Assembly: GCA_002336765.1 (NCBI GenBank)
Contig: DDES01000150.1
Location: 1 to 5,489 of the forward strand
Length of the DNA stretch: 5,489 bases
Source of the DNA: Novosphingobium sp. UBA1948
GTDB lineage: Bacteria > Pseudomonadota > Alphaproteobacteria > Sphingomonadales > Sphingomonadaceae
Direction: 5' to 3'
Positions 5,188-5,489 of this stretch are shown piece after piece (position 1 is the stretch's first letter; each line of letters opens with the position of its first letter). The notes under the pieces are model-generated. The model was not told where the DNA came from. It made no database searches and saw only the letters and a list, made by a program, of their open reading frames with translations. The translations under genes and the position numbers were made by a program.

Positions 5188-5489
5188 ATGGCGGTGAATA
5201 TCAAGCAACTCGGCATGGGCGCGGCGGCCTTGGCTCTGGTGGGCGGCGGCGCAGCCTATTGGCGCTATGACACCTATGGCCGCTATCAGGAGGAAACCAA
5301 CGACGCGACCATCCAGGCCGATCAGGTGGCGATTGCCGCCAAACTGTCGGGCTATGTGAAGGCCGTGGCGGTGGAGGAGAACACCGACGTCAAGACGGGC
5401 GCTCCGCTGGTGACGATCGATCCGGTGGATTACCAGACCAAACTGGCGGCAACGCAGGCCGACATAGGGCAGGCGCAGGCCGCGATCGA
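5188..5489 (+). CDS. EmrA/HlyD-type membrane fusion protein, N-terminal part
   Basis: One hundred codons are visible and the frame runs off the window end. K6 is followed by a single membrane helix (about 8-25), then EETNDATIQADQVAIAAKLSGYV, the typical EmrA/HlyD periplasmic entry, and the first half of the lipoyl-like barrel-sandwich domain (VKAVAVEENTDVKTGAPLVTIDPVDY). The start of the alpha-helical hairpin (KLAATQADIGQAQAAI) closes the visible part. Such adaptors link an inner-membrane MFS or ABC exporter to an outer-membrane channel. The ATG at 5188 is preferred, with GGAAAGG at 5170-5176 eleven bases upstream. In-frame starts at 5161 (ATG) and 5134 (GTG) exist but lack ribosome sites, and 5134 falls inside the hairpin. 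The exporter partner should lie downstream, outside the window. Confidence 0.88.
   Translation, partial: MAVNIKQLGMGAAALALVGGGAAYWRYDTYGRYQEETNDATIQADQVAIAAKLSGYVKAVAVEENTDVKTGAPLVTIDPVDYQTKLAATQADIGQAQAAI

Noticed and set aside
3739..5208. 489-codon open frame on the - strand, antisense to lysR and partly overlapping the dioxygenase
   Set aside because: Low-complexity, Arg/His/Pro-rich translation typical of the antisense frame of a GC-rich gene. It fully overlaps a clear LysR gene and part of the dioxygenase gene, so it is a shadow.
1..5489. CRISPR array, insertion sequence or toxin-antitoxin pair
   Set aside because: No regularly spaced direct repeats, transposase motifs, terminal inverted repeats or small paired genes of that kind were found on reading both strands.

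Overview
The window is GC-rich, densely coded chromosomal DNA from a Gram-negative bacterium. Codon use, the MltG sequence and the elongator tRNA-Met sequence suggest an alphaproteobacterium, probably Sphingomonadales (Novosphingobium or Sphingobium-like). That placement is inference from sequence style, not from a search.

Layout. (1) 1-567, + strand: C-terminal part of the endolytic murein transglycosylase MltG. It is followed by a convergent small four-helix membrane protein (564-965, - strand), and the two stop codons interlock in one CTAG. (2) 1125-1269, + strand: a stable-RNA-type promoter and a tRNA-Met(CAU) gene. (3) 1434-1985, + strand: a gene I read as a phage-type inner-membrane spanin (Rz-like). 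A complete outer-membrane lipoprotein spanin (Rz1-like, 1729-1896) lies inside it in the +1 frame, with its own Shine-Dalgarno, lipobox and proline-rich mature peptide. No holin, endolysin or other phage gene is visible, so this looks like an orphan lysis cassette just downstream of a tRNA. (4) 1997-2047: a long-armed, probably bidirectional terminator shared with the operon arriving from the other side. (5) 4106 to 2072, - strand: a three-gene operon of a class III (DODA/YgiD-type) extradiol dioxygenase, an AzoR-type FMN-dependent quinone/azo reductase, and a secreted YceI-family protein. (6) 4207-5076, + strand: a divergent LysR-type regulator, separated from the operon by 100 bp holding two nested dyads. 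(7) 5188-end, + strand: the N-terminus of an EmrA/HlyD-type membrane fusion protein.

How it works together. The LysR regulator, the dioxygenase-reductase-YceI operon and possibly the efflux adaptor look like a module for catechol, quinone or other electrophilic aromatic stress, with the regulator binding the shared intergenic dyads. This is inferred from gene families and arrangement. The most notable item is the embedded spanin pair. Its dual coding is directly readable, but its origin (prophage scar, domesticated lysis gene or part of a gene-transfer-agent-like system) cannot be settled from this window.
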